This document shows positions 53,594-62,114 of a DNA stretch of 64,000 bases, piece by piece (within the stretch, counting starts at the first letter, position 1; every line of letters begins with the position of its first letter). The position numbers and the translations under genes are program-made. This stretch comes from Haladaptatus caseinilyticus. Its GTDB lineage: Archaea > Halobacteriota > Halobacteria > Halobacteriales > Haladaptataceae. Below the pieces are notes generated by a model. It was not told the origin of the DNA. It worked only from the letters and a program-made list of their open reading frames with translations, and did not search any database. The DNA is taken from the NCBI RefSeq assembly GCF_026248685.1, contig NZ_CP111037.1, positions 186,001-250,000 of the forward strand, in the 5' to 3' direction.

Positions 53594-53770
53594 ATGATAC
53601 TCAGCGACAGCTACGCAACCGGCTTCGACGAAGATGTACCGAGCGAACCAACTTCCCAGTGTCCGAAATGCGACGGCCTGGTCACAACCAATGTGGTCGA
53701 AACAGTCTGCGAAGACTGTGGGCTCGTCATCAACGAACAACAAATCAATTACAGACCGGAGTTTGCATGA
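53594..53770 (+). CDS. TFB zinc-ribbon-only protein
   Basis: The 58-residue protein (ATG 53594; 53585 also possible) has the TFIIB-type zinc ribbon CPKCDG, then 'TTNVVETVCEDCGLVINEQQ', but lacks the cyclin folds that follow in full TFB (about 300 residues). The chain ends right after the B-reader region (NYRPEFA). It may be a truncated TFB gene or a real small competitor that binds RNA polymerase. Its stop overlaps the next start (ATGA). Confidence 0.7.
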   Translation: MILSDSYATGFDEDVPSEPTSQCPKCDGLVTTNVVETVCEDCGLVINEQQINYRPEFA

Positions 53771-53913
53771 AAGACCTCCTGATGCAACTTACTGGCCGGT
53801 CACACAGCACAGTCATTGCTGAGTGTCGGCAGTGTGGAACCACGGTCGAGGTCGAAACGAGCGAGTGTCCGGAATGCAACCACGATGGGATCGCGATTTA
53901 CCGATTCGACTAA
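53767..53913 (+). CDS. 48-residue zinc-ribbon protein coupled to the TFB-like gene
   Basis: The product starts 'MKDLLMQLTGRSHSTVIAE' and has CRQCG and CPECN knuckles separated by 10 residues, giving one zinc ribbon. ATGA overlap with the TFB-like gene suggests translational coupling. No named family is recognised. Confidence 0.65.
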   Translation: MKDLLMQLTGRSHSTVIAECRQCGTTVEVETSECPECNHDGIAIYRFD

Positions 53914-54133
53914 CCGACCTGGGTTCCTGTCGACCCTTGCTACGAGTGATCCCGTTCTGTACACGTAGAGAGCGTGTTATGTTGGTCCTATGAATGCAAT
54001 TAGCACTATTCATTCATACTGACCGATATCGGCACGTGAAATTTGCACCACTTGCCTCCATGAGCGTCGATCTCACTGCGATTTTCATAGAACGGTCTAG
54101 CTGTAGTGTTTCGATATAGAATGAATTACCCTC

Positions 54134-54145
54134 AACCTATATGAA
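54134..54145 (+). promoter_or_regulatory. TATA box of the second HTH/partner module
   Basis: AACCTATATGAA is centred about 28 nt before ATG 54168. The upstream ATG at 54141 lies inside the box, so 54168 is the likely leaderless start. Confidence 0.5.
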
Positions 54146-54167
54146 GATTCAACCCATACGTACAGAC

Positions 54168-54710
54168 ATGGACAAGGATTCAGAGGAACCAGACACAGGG
54201 CTCATGGAGCGTCACACGACAGGCGAAGACCGTGTCCGGATGGTGGCCCGCCAAGTGTCTGAACCCCGTACTGTGAATTGGATTGCCTCGGAGGCAGAGT
54301 GGTCACACGAGCCGACCAAACGCGTTCTTGAGCGACTCGTGGATGATGGCGTGCTCCGCCGCGATGAGAGTGGTGCTCACACGACCTACTCCCCAGACTA
54401 TCGTCGACAGGCAATGCAAGAGGCCGTCCGACTTCGCGATAGCCACCGGACAGTTGAAGAATTAACTGATCGGCTGTCCGAGATGAAAGCCCAGATCCGG
54501 GACTGGGAAAAGACATTTGCAATCGAGTCACCGAATCAATTGCGGGCGACGATTGCAGATGAAACTCTTAGCTCGGATGAAGAAGCCCAACGACGGGAAA
54601 TCGCCCGAGAGTGGGAGCATCTCCAACAACGAATCCAGATCGTCGGATTTGCAATTCGGGAATGGGACTTCTTGGCCCCAAGCGCAGACCGTGCCGAGGC
54701 AAGTAACTGA
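54168..54710 (+). CDS. DUF7342-like HTH/coiled-coil protein, module copy 2
   Basis: The 180-residue protein has an acidic N-terminus, a winged helix (VRMVARQVSEPRTVNWIASE, 'AEWSHEPTKRVLERLVDDGV') and a coiled-coil region ('SHRTVEELTDRLSEMKAQIR'), with a C-terminal helical segment not present in copy 1. The partner gene starts 3 nt after the stop. The arrangement repeats that at 48756, though sequence identity is low, showing an old, mobile or duplicated module. Confidence 0.75.
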   Translation: MDKDSEEPDTGLMERHTTGEDRVRMVARQVSEPRTVNWIASEAEWSHEPTKRVLERLVDDGVLRRDESGAHTTYSPDYRRQAMQEAVRLRDSHRTVEELTDRLSEMKAQIRDWEKTFAIESPNQLRATIADETLSSDEEAQRREIAREWEHLQQRIQIVGFAIREWDFLAPSADRAEASN

Positions 54711-54713
54711 CAG

Positions 54714-55157
54714 ATGTCCGTCCCACATCCAGGCGGAAATCCGAATGCACAGTTATACGAGCAGCTGAAACGAGATGTCCTCGAACGCGTTCCCCACATC
54801 ACAACGATCGAGTACGTTCCGGACGACGTGGAAGCCACACAGCTGCGGGCAACCTTCGATCCGAGCCGCATCAATCCACCCACTGGTCCAGAGGCACCCG
54901 AACTCGTCATCAAGTGGTATCGCCAAACACCGCATGATTGGTTTCGTATCAACTATAGCGACCCGAACACAGATTTCCATGCTGGGTGGCACCAGGACGA
55001 GGATCACGAAGACCTCGGACGAGAGCATTTCCAGTACTCGATTGACGAGGAAACGATGCACCAGCCAGTGACGTTTCAACACGAGACCCCATCGCTCATC
55101 CTCTGGGAAATTATTGAGAATCTTCTGGAGGAAATCCTTCCGACCTACCACCGCTAG
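54714..55157 (+). CDS. His/Trp-rich partner protein, module copy 2
   Basis: The 147-residue protein has an N-terminal helix, then 'LVIKWYRQTPHDWFRINYSD', 'DFHAGWHQDEDHEDLGREHF' and the end 'PSLILWEIIENLLEEILPTY'. Conserved points with 46123 and 49295 are the WY, the aromatic-Tyr pair before GWH, an acidic or polar loop, an HF or HFH, and the LWE-type helix. It has no known fold that I can name. It lies next to a Fic gene. Confidence 0.7.
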   Translation: MSVPHPGGNPNAQLYEQLKRDVLERVPHITTIEYVPDDVEATQLRATFDPSRINPPTGPEAPELVIKWYRQTPHDWFRINYSDPNTDFHAGWHQDEDHEDLGREHFQYSIDEETMHQPVTFQHETPSLILWEIIENLLEEILPTYHR

Positions 55158-55491
55158 TTACGCACACACTCATATTCACTAACTGACTCTACTATTCCCT
55201 CCGACACCTCACGTGTGAGAGCAAAGTAGTCTGGGGAGATCCTGCCTAAAGATCTCTGGGCATTGAGTTGAAAATCATCGTCGAAAACGTGTTTTTGTAC
55301 CTCCAAGGGATACAAACGATGTAATGATGTTCTCGACAGCACTCGCTGCATAGATTGAAGCTCAATATTAGTGCTGTAAAGTATACCTGCATATATATTG
55401 GTTGCACAGAGAGGCCGAATTGAGGGTTGGAAATATACAATCCGGGCTCGGTTTCCACGTAATACTCCCTTAGCGAGCCATTCGTATACCG
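55158..55491. other. A/T-rich spacer with no recognised gene
   Basis: No coding frame with haloarchaeal composition was found. The right end contains the Fic gene promoter. Confidence 0.45.
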
Positions 55492-55502
55492 AGTATAAAA
55501 AC
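55492..55502 (+). promoter_or_regulatory. TATA box of the Fic gene
   Basis: AGTATAAAAAC is centred 43 nt before ATG 55540, predicting a short leader of about 15 nt. Confidence 0.5.
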
Positions 55503-55539
55503 AACTATACCAATAGAGACATAGAGTGGTACTACAGAA

Positions 55540-56685
55540 ATGCCCACGAGAGAGCTTCCTGATAATGCACCGGGAACGTACGTCCCGTATCACCCGAATC
55601 CGTACTATTCTCCAGAAGCGCTCCCAGTAGAGCCGAAGCTCGAGATTTCTGATCAAACACGTGACCTCGTGGCCGATGCCGCGTATCAGATCGGCCGTGT
55701 CGACGGGATTAGCTCAACAGTCGACTTTTCCGCCGTTCTCTACACGTCTCTCATTCGTATCGAAGCTGTCGAATCTGCACGTATCGAAGGCGCAGACGTC
55801 GAGTATCAGGATCTCGAAGCGTATCACACACAGCACCCCACAGGAGAGACAGATCCAACAATTGAGAAAGATCTGAAAGAGGCACTCAACTACGAAAATG
55901 CACTCAACTACGGGCTCGACAGAATAGCGAACGGGGATTCGATAACGCTCTCACTCATTAAAGAACTCCGCTCGATGCTCCTTGAAAACGTCCGGAAAGA
56001 CGGTGACGTCATCGGCGACTTCCGTGACCACATGGTTCATCTCGCAAGTTCGCGGTCTGGACAACGTCCGTTCGTTCCCCCAACCCCAGAAGGCCTCAAT
56101 GGACTCATGCAGTCGCTCGAGTCATACATCCAGATGGGTGGACAGTACCATCCGCTCATCGACGCTGGCATTATCCACTATTTCTTCGAGACAGTACATC
56201 CCTTTTCAGACGGAAACGGTCGGCTCGGACGCCTTCTCATCATTCTCTACCTGACGAGTGAGGGCTATCTCGAAAGTCCGTACATTTACCCGAGTGCGTA
56301 TTTCAATCGCCACAAAGTCGAGTACATCGAGCGAATGCGTGCAGTGAGCGAGGAGGGTGCGTGGGACGAGTGGCTTACGTTCTTCATTGAAGGGCTTCGG
56401 AGTCAAGCCGAGACATCGTACACCCGGACACAACAACTCCGAGAACTCCAAGAGCGGTACGAGAACGAGTACTCGGGGAGTACAACCACGGACGCATTCG
56501 CTCGTCAGTTGCTCCAACATCCATATTTCACTGCGCCAGACCTGGTGGAGTATCTCGATGTTTCACGTCGAACCGCCTACAAGATCGTCGACAATCTCGA
56601 AGCAGATGGCCTCATCGAGGAAGTGACTGGAAAGGAACGCGGAAAAGAGTACAAAGTAGTCGATGTGTTCGACATCCTCGAGTGA
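55540..56685 (+). CDS. Fic-family protein with self-inhibitory helix and winged helix
   Basis: The 381-residue protein has an N-terminal Fic_N-type region with the inhibitory motif SARIEG (79-84; S/T-x3-E-G/N), the Fic core with active site HPFSDGNGR (220-228), and a C-terminal winged helix (about 315-381, 'YFTAPDLVEYLDVSRRTAYK'). It likely AMPylates a protein target and may bind DNA. The inhibitory motif in the same chain is the class II arrangement. A T-tract terminator-like sequence follows 32 nt downstream. Confidence 0.93.
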   Translation: MPTRELPDNAPGTYVPYHPNPYYSPEALPVEPKLEISDQTRDLVADAAYQIGRVDGISSTVDFSAVLYTSLIRIEAVESARIEGADVEYQDLEAYHTQHPTGETDPTIEKDLKEALNYENALNYGLDRIANGDSITLSLIKELRSMLLENVRKDGDVIGDFRDHMVHLASSRSGQRPFVPPTPEGLNGLMQSLESYIQMGGQYHPLIDAGIIHYFFETVHPFSDGNGRLGRLLIILYLTSEGYLESPYIYPSAYFNRHKVEYIERMRAVSEEGAWDEWLTFFIEGLRSQAETSYTRTQQLRELQERYENEYSGSTTTDAFARQLLQHPYFTAPDLVEYLDVSRRTAYKIVDNLEADGLIEEVTGKERGKEYKVVDVFDILE

Positions 56686-56717
56686 GGAGCGAGCGGACAC
56701 GAGACGACGTACAGCTG

Positions 56718-56747
56718 TTTTTTTTGAGCCCCCGAGGGGTGCGGGGC
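56718..56747. repeat. T-tract followed by G/C hairpin-like sequence (copy 2)
   Basis: Eight T residues are followed by GAGCCCCCGAGGGGTGCGGGGC. It shares T-tract, CCC-GAGGG and TGCGGGG with the sequence at 53531. Here it lies 33 nt after the Fic stop and may act as a transcription terminator. Confidence 0.4.
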
Positions 56748-56822
56748 ACACTTGCCTCGTGGAGTGAGTATGTCCAGTAAACCTAACCCACCCGTATACA
56801 AATCAACATTCGAAATCAAATC

Positions 56823-57410
56823 ATGAATCTCATGCGCCTCCTTGACGAGTTGCGTATCCTTAGTCAGAACGGGGTAAAGTACGCCGAAAACCCATACGAC
56901 AAACAACGCTACGAACGGATACTTACGCTGACGAATCAGTACTATGGAGAGGCACTCTCGCTTCCCCCGGCCGAAGTTCGTAACCGGTTTGCCGCCGAAC
57001 TCGGACATATTACACCAAAGGTCGGTGCAGAAGCTGCGATATTCAACTCCGCAGGAGATATCCTGTTGATGCAACGTGTCGACGATGGCACGTGGTGTCT
57101 GCCCTGTGGATGGGTTGACCCAAATGAATCGCCCGCCGATGCTGCAGTCCGGGAGACAAAAGAGGAGACGGGCCTCACCGTCGAAGTGGTCAAATTAATT
57201 GATGTATACTATCACGCACCGAGTGCCGAATTCGGTCCACACGGCCGCATCGACGTTCTCTATTACTGCTCCATCGTCGGCGGATCACTCGAATTATCGT
57301 ACGAAGGTGACGCGCTCGAATACTGGAACATAGACGATGTTCCGGTCTGGCACAAACAGCACGAAACGTATGCGCGAGATGCCGAGCATATGCGGAGCAA
57401 GAATGCGTGA
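56823..57410 (+). CDS. NUDIX hydrolase
   Basis: The 195-residue protein has an N-terminal helical extension of about 60 residues, often seen in ADP-ribose or nucleotide-sugar NUDIX enzymes. The Nudix box runs from Gly96 to Leu118, with R110-E-T-K-E-E-T-G-L. It hydrolyses a nucleoside diphosphate linked to another group; the substrate is unknown. Spacing to the next gene is 62 nt. Confidence 0.92.
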   Translation: MNLMRLLDELRILSQNGVKYAENPYDKQRYERILTLTNQYYGEALSLPPAEVRNRFAAELGHITPKVGAEAAIFNSAGDILLMQRVDDGTWCLPCGWVDPNESPADAAVRETKEETGLTVEVVKLIDVYYHAPSAEFGPHGRIDVLYYCSIVGGSLELSYEGDALEYWNIDDVPVWHKQHETYARDAEHMRSKNA

Positions 57411-57472
57411 CGAATATTTTATAATTTTGATGGCGGAACGGCTATGTTAATAGCACACATCTCTTCAGTGAA

Positions 57473-58228
57473 ATGGTTCGACCGGCGATTCAACTGTACA
57501 CGCTCCGTGATCTCGAAGAACCGTTGACTGAAACACTTCACCGTATCGCCAATACTGGATACGAAGGCGTTGAGTTCGCCGGATTTAGCGACGAGTCGCC
57601 CGAAGCTATCGCCGACGCTCTTGACGATACTAATCTCAAACCTATTGGTGGCCACGTCGGTCTCGATATACTTCAGACCGACTACGAGGAAACAGTTGAG
57701 TCATACCAAACGCTGGGTTGTGAGCGTATAGTTATTCCCTCCTACGGCGAGGATGGCTTCACTTCCAAGTCTGCCGTTTCAGAGCCTGCAAATCGACTCT
57801 TGACGCTTGCCGACCGCCTCGTCGACGACGGTTTCGAAGTACACTACCACAACCATACATACGAGTTTACAGAGTTAGGGGGCAGTTTTGACACCACATA
57901 TGACGCATTTGCTGCACAGACGGACGATCGGCTCGGTCTTGAGTTCGATGTTGGCCTTGCGCGTCACGGCGATATTGATCCAGTACTGTACCTCGATCGC
58001 TATTCCGATCGGATCTCGCTGATTCACCTGACTGATACGATCCCTGGTGACGACGACTCACTCCATGTTGACCTCGGTGAAGGTGTTGTCGACCTCAATG
58101 CATGTGTTCGTGCAGCCCTCAACGCCAATGCAGAGTGGCTTGTTTATGAAAATGGCCAGACAACAAATCCAATAGCGACGCTTACTTCAAGCAATACTCG
58201 TATTCAAGAACTGCTCGACACCGTCTGA
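57473..58228 (+). CDS. Sugar phosphate isomerase/epimerase (TIM-barrel, xylose-isomerase-like)
   Basis: The 251-residue protein starts 'MVRPAIQLYTLRDLEEPLTE' and has the family pieces 'GYEGVEFAGFSDESPEAIAD', 'FEVHYHNHTYEFTELGGSF' and 'LGLEFDVGLARHGDIDPVLY', with His/Asp/Glu metal-binding residues. It should interconvert sugars or cyclitols. It heads a sugar-metabolism cluster with Gfo/Idh/MocA dehydrogenases. Confidence 0.9.
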   Translation: MVRPAIQLYTLRDLEEPLTETLHRIANTGYEGVEFAGFSDESPEAIADALDDTNLKPIGGHVGLDILQTDYEETVESYQTLGCERIVIPSYGEDGFTSKSAVSEPANRLLTLADRLVDDGFEVHYHNHTYEFTELGGSFDTTYDAFAAQTDDRLGLEFDVGLARHGDIDPVLYLDRYSDRISLIHLTDTIPGDDDSLHVDLGEGVVDLNACVRAALNANAEWLVYENGQTTNPIATLTSSNTRIQELLDTV

Positions 58229-58296
58229 TCTCTCAGTCGCCGACCCCAAACCGACATAGCACGTGGGCAACTGACCCTACACCGGCTACGAGTTCA

Positions 58297-58308
58297 CAAT
58301 ACTTATCC
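58297..58308 (+). promoter_or_regulatory. TATA box of the first Gfo/Idh/MocA gene
   Basis: CAATACTTATCC is centred about 29 nt before ATG 58332, which supports that start over ATG 58317. Confidence 0.4.
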
Positions 58309-58331
58309 CAAGTGCTATGAGACGTATCCCT

Positions 58332-59303
58332 ATGTCTCGCATCGTCATGGTTGGAGAAAGGGCGGCGGTGCAAGCGCATGCTGAACGCTACAAACGGTTC
58401 GACGAGGCAACCGTCTGTGGGGCCGTCGAACCTACCGATAAGTCACTTGACGAACTCGACACACCGGTCTACGATTCATTAGCCCACGCCCTTCGGGACA
58501 ATAACGTAGATGGGGTGGACATCTGTGGACCGGGCGCAGCCTACGACGACTCGCTCAACGCAGCTCTTGATGCGGGAATACCGATTCGCTGCGATCCGCC
58601 ATTCGCGCTCAATGAGGCGCAGTTTGATCGACTTGTCTCAGGAGCGTCGAACGAGAAGGGGTGGTTGATGGCAGACTCCCCACACCGCTTCTCACGGCTG
58701 TACAGCCGACTCCGGTCGGACGTTGAAACAGGTGCTATTGGAACAATTGGCGTCGCCAGAATCAAGCGAACCGCACCATTTGGCGGCCCAGGATGGAACA
58801 CCTCGTATGACGGCGTCATGGCCGATACCGACTACGTGGAAGTGCTTTGTTCTGTTCTCGCGCACGATATTGACGTTCTTGATTGGACATTCGGTGCTGT
58901 CAGACGCGTCTTCGTTCGGGCTCGCTCTAGCGAGCGTTATGACCACGCACATGCTGTGCTCACGTTCCAGGACGGAGGACGAGCGACCATCGAAACGACG
59001 TGGAGCAAAGAATGTACTCCTTCGCCACGCGTCAATGTCGAGTATAGTGGCAATCACGGGCGTCTCGATTTCAATGAGCGTGATGCAACATCTGCGCTCC
59101 AAGAAAATTCAAAGTCGTTGAACGTAGATCGGCCGGAAGACGACTGTCGGGGTCGGGTGCTACGTGAGTTCGTTACCCAAATTCAGGACAGTGAAAAACC
59201 CCCATCGAATATCACTCCGATCAATCCCTCGCGAGTCACAATCGCTGTGCGCCAGTCTATCGACGAGGAACTACCGATTACGATTTCGGAGGATTCGTTA
59301 TGA
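58332..59303 (+). CDS. Gfo/Idh/MocA-family protein with altered cofactor and catalytic motifs
   Basis: From ATG 58332 the protein has 323 residues with the family fold: Rossmann start 'MSRIVMVGERAAVQAHAERY' and a C-terminal half with 'GTIGVARIKRTAPFGGPGW'. The normal GxGxxA/G nucleotide loop reads VGERAAVQA, and the EKP motif (Lys catalytic) reads CDPP. These changes suggest weak or lost NAD binding and catalysis, or a divergent subgroup. It overlaps the next gene by 4 nt (ATGA), so they are co-made and may form a heteromer. Confidence 0.8.
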   Translation: MSRIVMVGERAAVQAHAERYKRFDEATVCGAVEPTDKSLDELDTPVYDSLAHALRDNNVDGVDICGPGAAYDDSLNAALDAGIPIRCDPPFALNEAQFDRLVSGASNEKGWLMADSPHRFSRLYSRLRSDVETGAIGTIGVARIKRTAPFGGPGWNTSYDGVMADTDYVEVLCSVLAHDIDVLDWTFGAVRRVFVRARSSERYDHAHAVLTFQDGGRATIETTWSKECTPSPRVNVEYSGNHGRLDFNERDATSALQENSKSLNVDRPEDDCRGRVLREFVTQIQDSEKPPSNITPINPSRVTIAVRQSIDEELPITISEDSL

Positions 59304-60286
59304 CAGTTCCCATTGGTATTTGTTCAACCGCCCACGTTAACGCTGGGGTGTACGCAGCGCTTCTGTCGAAATTACCAGAAGTTGACCTTGTTGGAATCTC
59401 GGATCAGACGACTGACCAAGCGCGTAAACGAGCGAATGCCGTCGGCACGTCGATAATGTCACATCGAGAACTAATGCAGGTAGCCGAGGGAGTTATTATT
59501 TGTTCGACAACTGCTGCTCATGACAAGCTAATCGACCTTGCACTCCAGCATAACGTTGCTATTCTCTTGGAGAAACCGATCGCGACGTCACTTGCGGAAG
59601 CGAAGTCAATACAGAACCGGTGTGATGAGAGCGATGTCGTCACAGGAATGGCAATGCCGCTTCGTTACAGTCACCCGATGCGGCAACTCAAAGAGCGATA
59701 CGAAGCAGGATCAGTCGGCGAACTCGTCGCCGTCTCGGGAGTCAACCGCGGTCGAATGCCGGGGGGATGGTTTGTCAACCCTGGACTGGCCGGTGGTGGA
59801 GCTGTTGCCGACCACACAGATCATATCGTCGATATCGTGCGCTGGATTACTGGTGAGGAAGTTCGAGAGGTATATGCCGAAACGGATACTCGATTCTACG
59901 ATCTTCCGGTCGAAGACGTGAATTTGTTGTCGATGACGCTCTCAAACGGTGCCTCATTCTTTCTCGATGGGTCGTGGAGTACACCGCAGAAGAACTCTTT
60001 TTGGGGTGATGGTAGGGTCGAGCTCGTGGGGACAAAATCAACGTTTTCAGCAGACTGCTTCGGCGACCGGTACACACATGTCAAAGACACTGCTCAGGGA
60101 ATGCACAATGAATCCATTTACTGGGGTGCTGACCCGAACAACGCCCTCCTTCGGGATTTTGTCATGTCTATCCAGGGTGGGTCCGCCCCTGCGACAACCC
60201 TCGAAGATGCCGTCCGGACTGCTGCAGTTATTGATGCTGCATACGAGTCAGTCGAACAGGGTAAACCGGTCAAAGTCACATATTAG
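59300..60286 (+). CDS. Gfo/Idh/MocA-family oxidoreductase
   Basis: The 328-residue protein has the EKP motif in LLEKPIATS and the central 'PLRYSHPMRQLKERYEAGSV' and 'GGAVADHTDHIVDIVRWITG'. The N-terminal loop is GICSTAHVNAG. It should oxidise or reduce a sugar or cyclitol with NAD(P). It is a close paralog of the protein at 61101 ('GEEVREVYAETDTRFYDLPV' against GEEVQEVYAETDTRFHDISV). Confidence 0.9.
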   Translation: MTVPIGICSTAHVNAGVYAALLSKLPEVDLVGISDQTTDQARKRANAVGTSIMSHRELMQVAEGVIICSTTAAHDKLIDLALQHNVAILLEKPIATSLAEAKSIQNRCDESDVVTGMAMPLRYSHPMRQLKERYEAGSVGELVAVSGVNRGRMPGGWFVNPGLAGGGAVADHTDHIVDIVRWITGEEVREVYAETDTRFYDLPVEDVNLLSMTLSNGASFFLDGSWSTPQKNSFWGDGRVELVGTKSTFSADCFGDRYTHVKDTAQGMHNESIYWGADPNNALLRDFVMSIQGGSAPATTLEDAVRTAAVIDAAYESVEQGKPVKVTY

Positions 60287-60308
60287 GCCATATTAACATC
60301 TGGGAACC

Positions 60309-61076
60309 GTCTAGTTTAGCTCTTCTTTGACAGGAGCTTGATTGTCGAGCGATTGATGTGGTCACTGATGGTTACAGTAATGCACAAACTACTCAAGACA
60401 GCTCTGGACGCAGGGCCGACTGCCTACCCTGGACGTATGGAAGGGTCAATCCGGTGGTTGAGCGTTTGAAACCTTGTTTCGATCAGTGTAGCTGAGCTAA
60501 CCGTTCAATCCCATCTGAAGGGGGACAGTCCGATACCCATAGCCATCAGCGAGAAACACAGGGTCTGAAAGATTGTGTTTTTCGGCCAATTCAGCCAGAA
60601 ACGAAGTCACCGAGTCAGTGCCATGCCGATCAAACACGTTGACATCGAGTAACAGCTTAGTTTCGGTTTCTATTGCGATGTTTCCCCAAGACCATTCACT
60701 GTTGGTTTTGACAACGGTTTCGTCCACCGCGACCCACGTTGGCGTCGCCGACGGGTCAGAAAATATATTAGAAATTTTATATATTTATTGGATGATCGTA
60801 TGTTTCGGCTGTTCCACGCCAAGAAACGCAAGAATTGTTTTTATCTCTCTGAGAGAACAATTGGTCGCGTGGAGGCAGACGGTGAACGGCCTGACGGGCG
60901 TCCCCAGATATCTCCGATGTCTGGTGCGCGAACGAGACGCAACGCGTCTCATAAACGTCGCCGTCCGCTCATACTCCCAACATTCGCCGTCTCTAACGTC
61001 TCGCTGAGCAGTTCTTGGTTGAGCATAAACACCAAAACCACTGAACTTCTCGCTTCTCAAATTAGCTTAACTAGAC
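60309..61076 (-). mobile_element. Degenerate IS6-type insertion sequence
   Basis: Terminal inverted repeats are GTCTAGTTTAGCT at the left end and GTCTAGTTAAGCT at the right end (12 of 13 identical). Between them lies a broken DDE transposase frame. Length is 768 bp, typical of small haloarchaeal IS6-type elements. No clear target duplication was seen. The element sits between two inverted copies of a Gfo/Idh/MocA gene pair. Confidence 0.7.
60310..61060 (-). pseudogene. IS6-type transposase pseudogene
   Basis: The minus strand still encodes 'TVCLHATNCSLREIKTILAF' then a stop, 'ATPTWVAVDETVVKTNSEWS' with the first catalytic Asp, 'DPVFLADGYGYRT' with the second Asp, 'ETRFQTLNHRIDPS', and HQ-stop-PHQSLDNQAPVK at the end. 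At least three stops or frame changes interrupt it. It is dead. Confidence 0.75.
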
Positions 61077-61100
61077 AATGATGACATCTTCAACATCCAT

Positions 61101-62114
61101 TTAGTTTGTCGGAACCGTGGTTTCGACCGTTTCCACGGTGACAGACTTGGTTCGCTCTGCGGACTCATAAGCTGCTTCGATGACAGCGACGTCGTTGACG
61201 GCGTCTGCACCCGTTTTCAGTGGCGGTCGGTTTTCCGCAACAGCGTTGACAAAGTCGGCAACGAGCCCGTCGTCAGGATTTGACCCCCAATACACCGACT
61301 GAATCCCAGGGTCGCCAGTATCACGCGTCTGCTTTATTTTTTGGTCGAAACAGTCAATGGAGACGACTCCTTCTGTGCCAACAAGTCGAAGCGTCGCGTC
61401 CCCCCAGAAGTCCCACTCGTCGGGTTTGCTCCACGACCCGTCGAGGACGAACTCCGTTCCGTCGGTGAGTGTCATCGATAGGAGGTTCACATCCTCAACA
61501 GAAATGTCGTGGAATCGGGTATCCGTTTCGGCATACACTTCTTGGACCTCTTCGCCGGTAATCCAGCGCACGATATCGAGGATGTGTACCGAGTGATCCA
61601 TCACTGCGCCACCGCCGGACGCTTCGCAGTCGACGAACCACCCACCAGGCATTTGCCCGCGATTCGTTCCGCTGAGGAATTTCAACTCTCCAAGCACGCC
61701 ATTTTCCATCGCCGTTTTCGCGTTTCGAACCGGTTGGCAGAAGCGAAGCGGCATCGCGACACCAAGGTTGATGTCCGCTTCTTGGCAGGTATTGACCATC
61801 TCCTGCGCTTCGGTAACGGTCGGTGCCAGGGGTTTCTCGCAGAGAACATCAACGCCAGCGTCAGCGGCACGTTCAACCCACGCGACGTGATCAGCGTTCG
61901 TCGAACAGACGATAACGCCGTCAGCCTCGGCAAGCAACTTGTCAGGGTCAAGATAATCGACACCGTACTCATCAGCTTTCGAACGTGTGTTGTCGACATG
62001 GTCACCGACATCGGTAACACCGACGAGCTCGGTGTTCGTTCGATCAGATAGCGAGGCGGCATAGGAGTCAGCATGAAGATGCGCGGTCGAACAAATACCG
62101 ATTCGTACAGTCAT
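61101..62114 (-). CDS. Gfo/Idh/MocA-family oxidoreductase
   Basis: The 337-residue protein starts 'MTVRIGICSTAHLHADSYAA' and has CEKPLAPT and GGGAVMDHSVHILDIVRWIT. It is a clear paralog of the protein at 59300. It follows the 62111 gene with a 4-nt ATGA overlap. The gene order and overlap mirror those of 58332/59300. Confidence 0.9.
   Translation of the reverse strand: MTVRIGICSTAHLHADSYAASLSDRTNTELVGVTDVGDHVDNTRSKADEYGVDYLDPDKLLAEADGVIVCSTNADHVAWVERAADAGVDVLCEKPLAPTVTEAQEMVNTCQEADINLGVAMPLRFCQPVRNAKTAMENGVLGELKFLSGTNRGQMPGGWFVDCEASGGGAVMDHSVHILDIVRWITGEEVQEVYAETDTRFHDISVEDVNLLSMTLTDGTEFVLDGSWSKPDEWDFWGDATLRLVGTEGVVSIDCFDQKIKQTRDTGDPGIQSVYWGSNPDDGLVADFVNAVAENRPPLKTGADAVNDVAVIEAAYESAERTKSVTVETVETTVPTN

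Noticed and set aside
57867-58061. Short minus-strand frame inside the isomerase gene
   Set aside because: It is a shadow of the plus-strand TIM-barrel gene.
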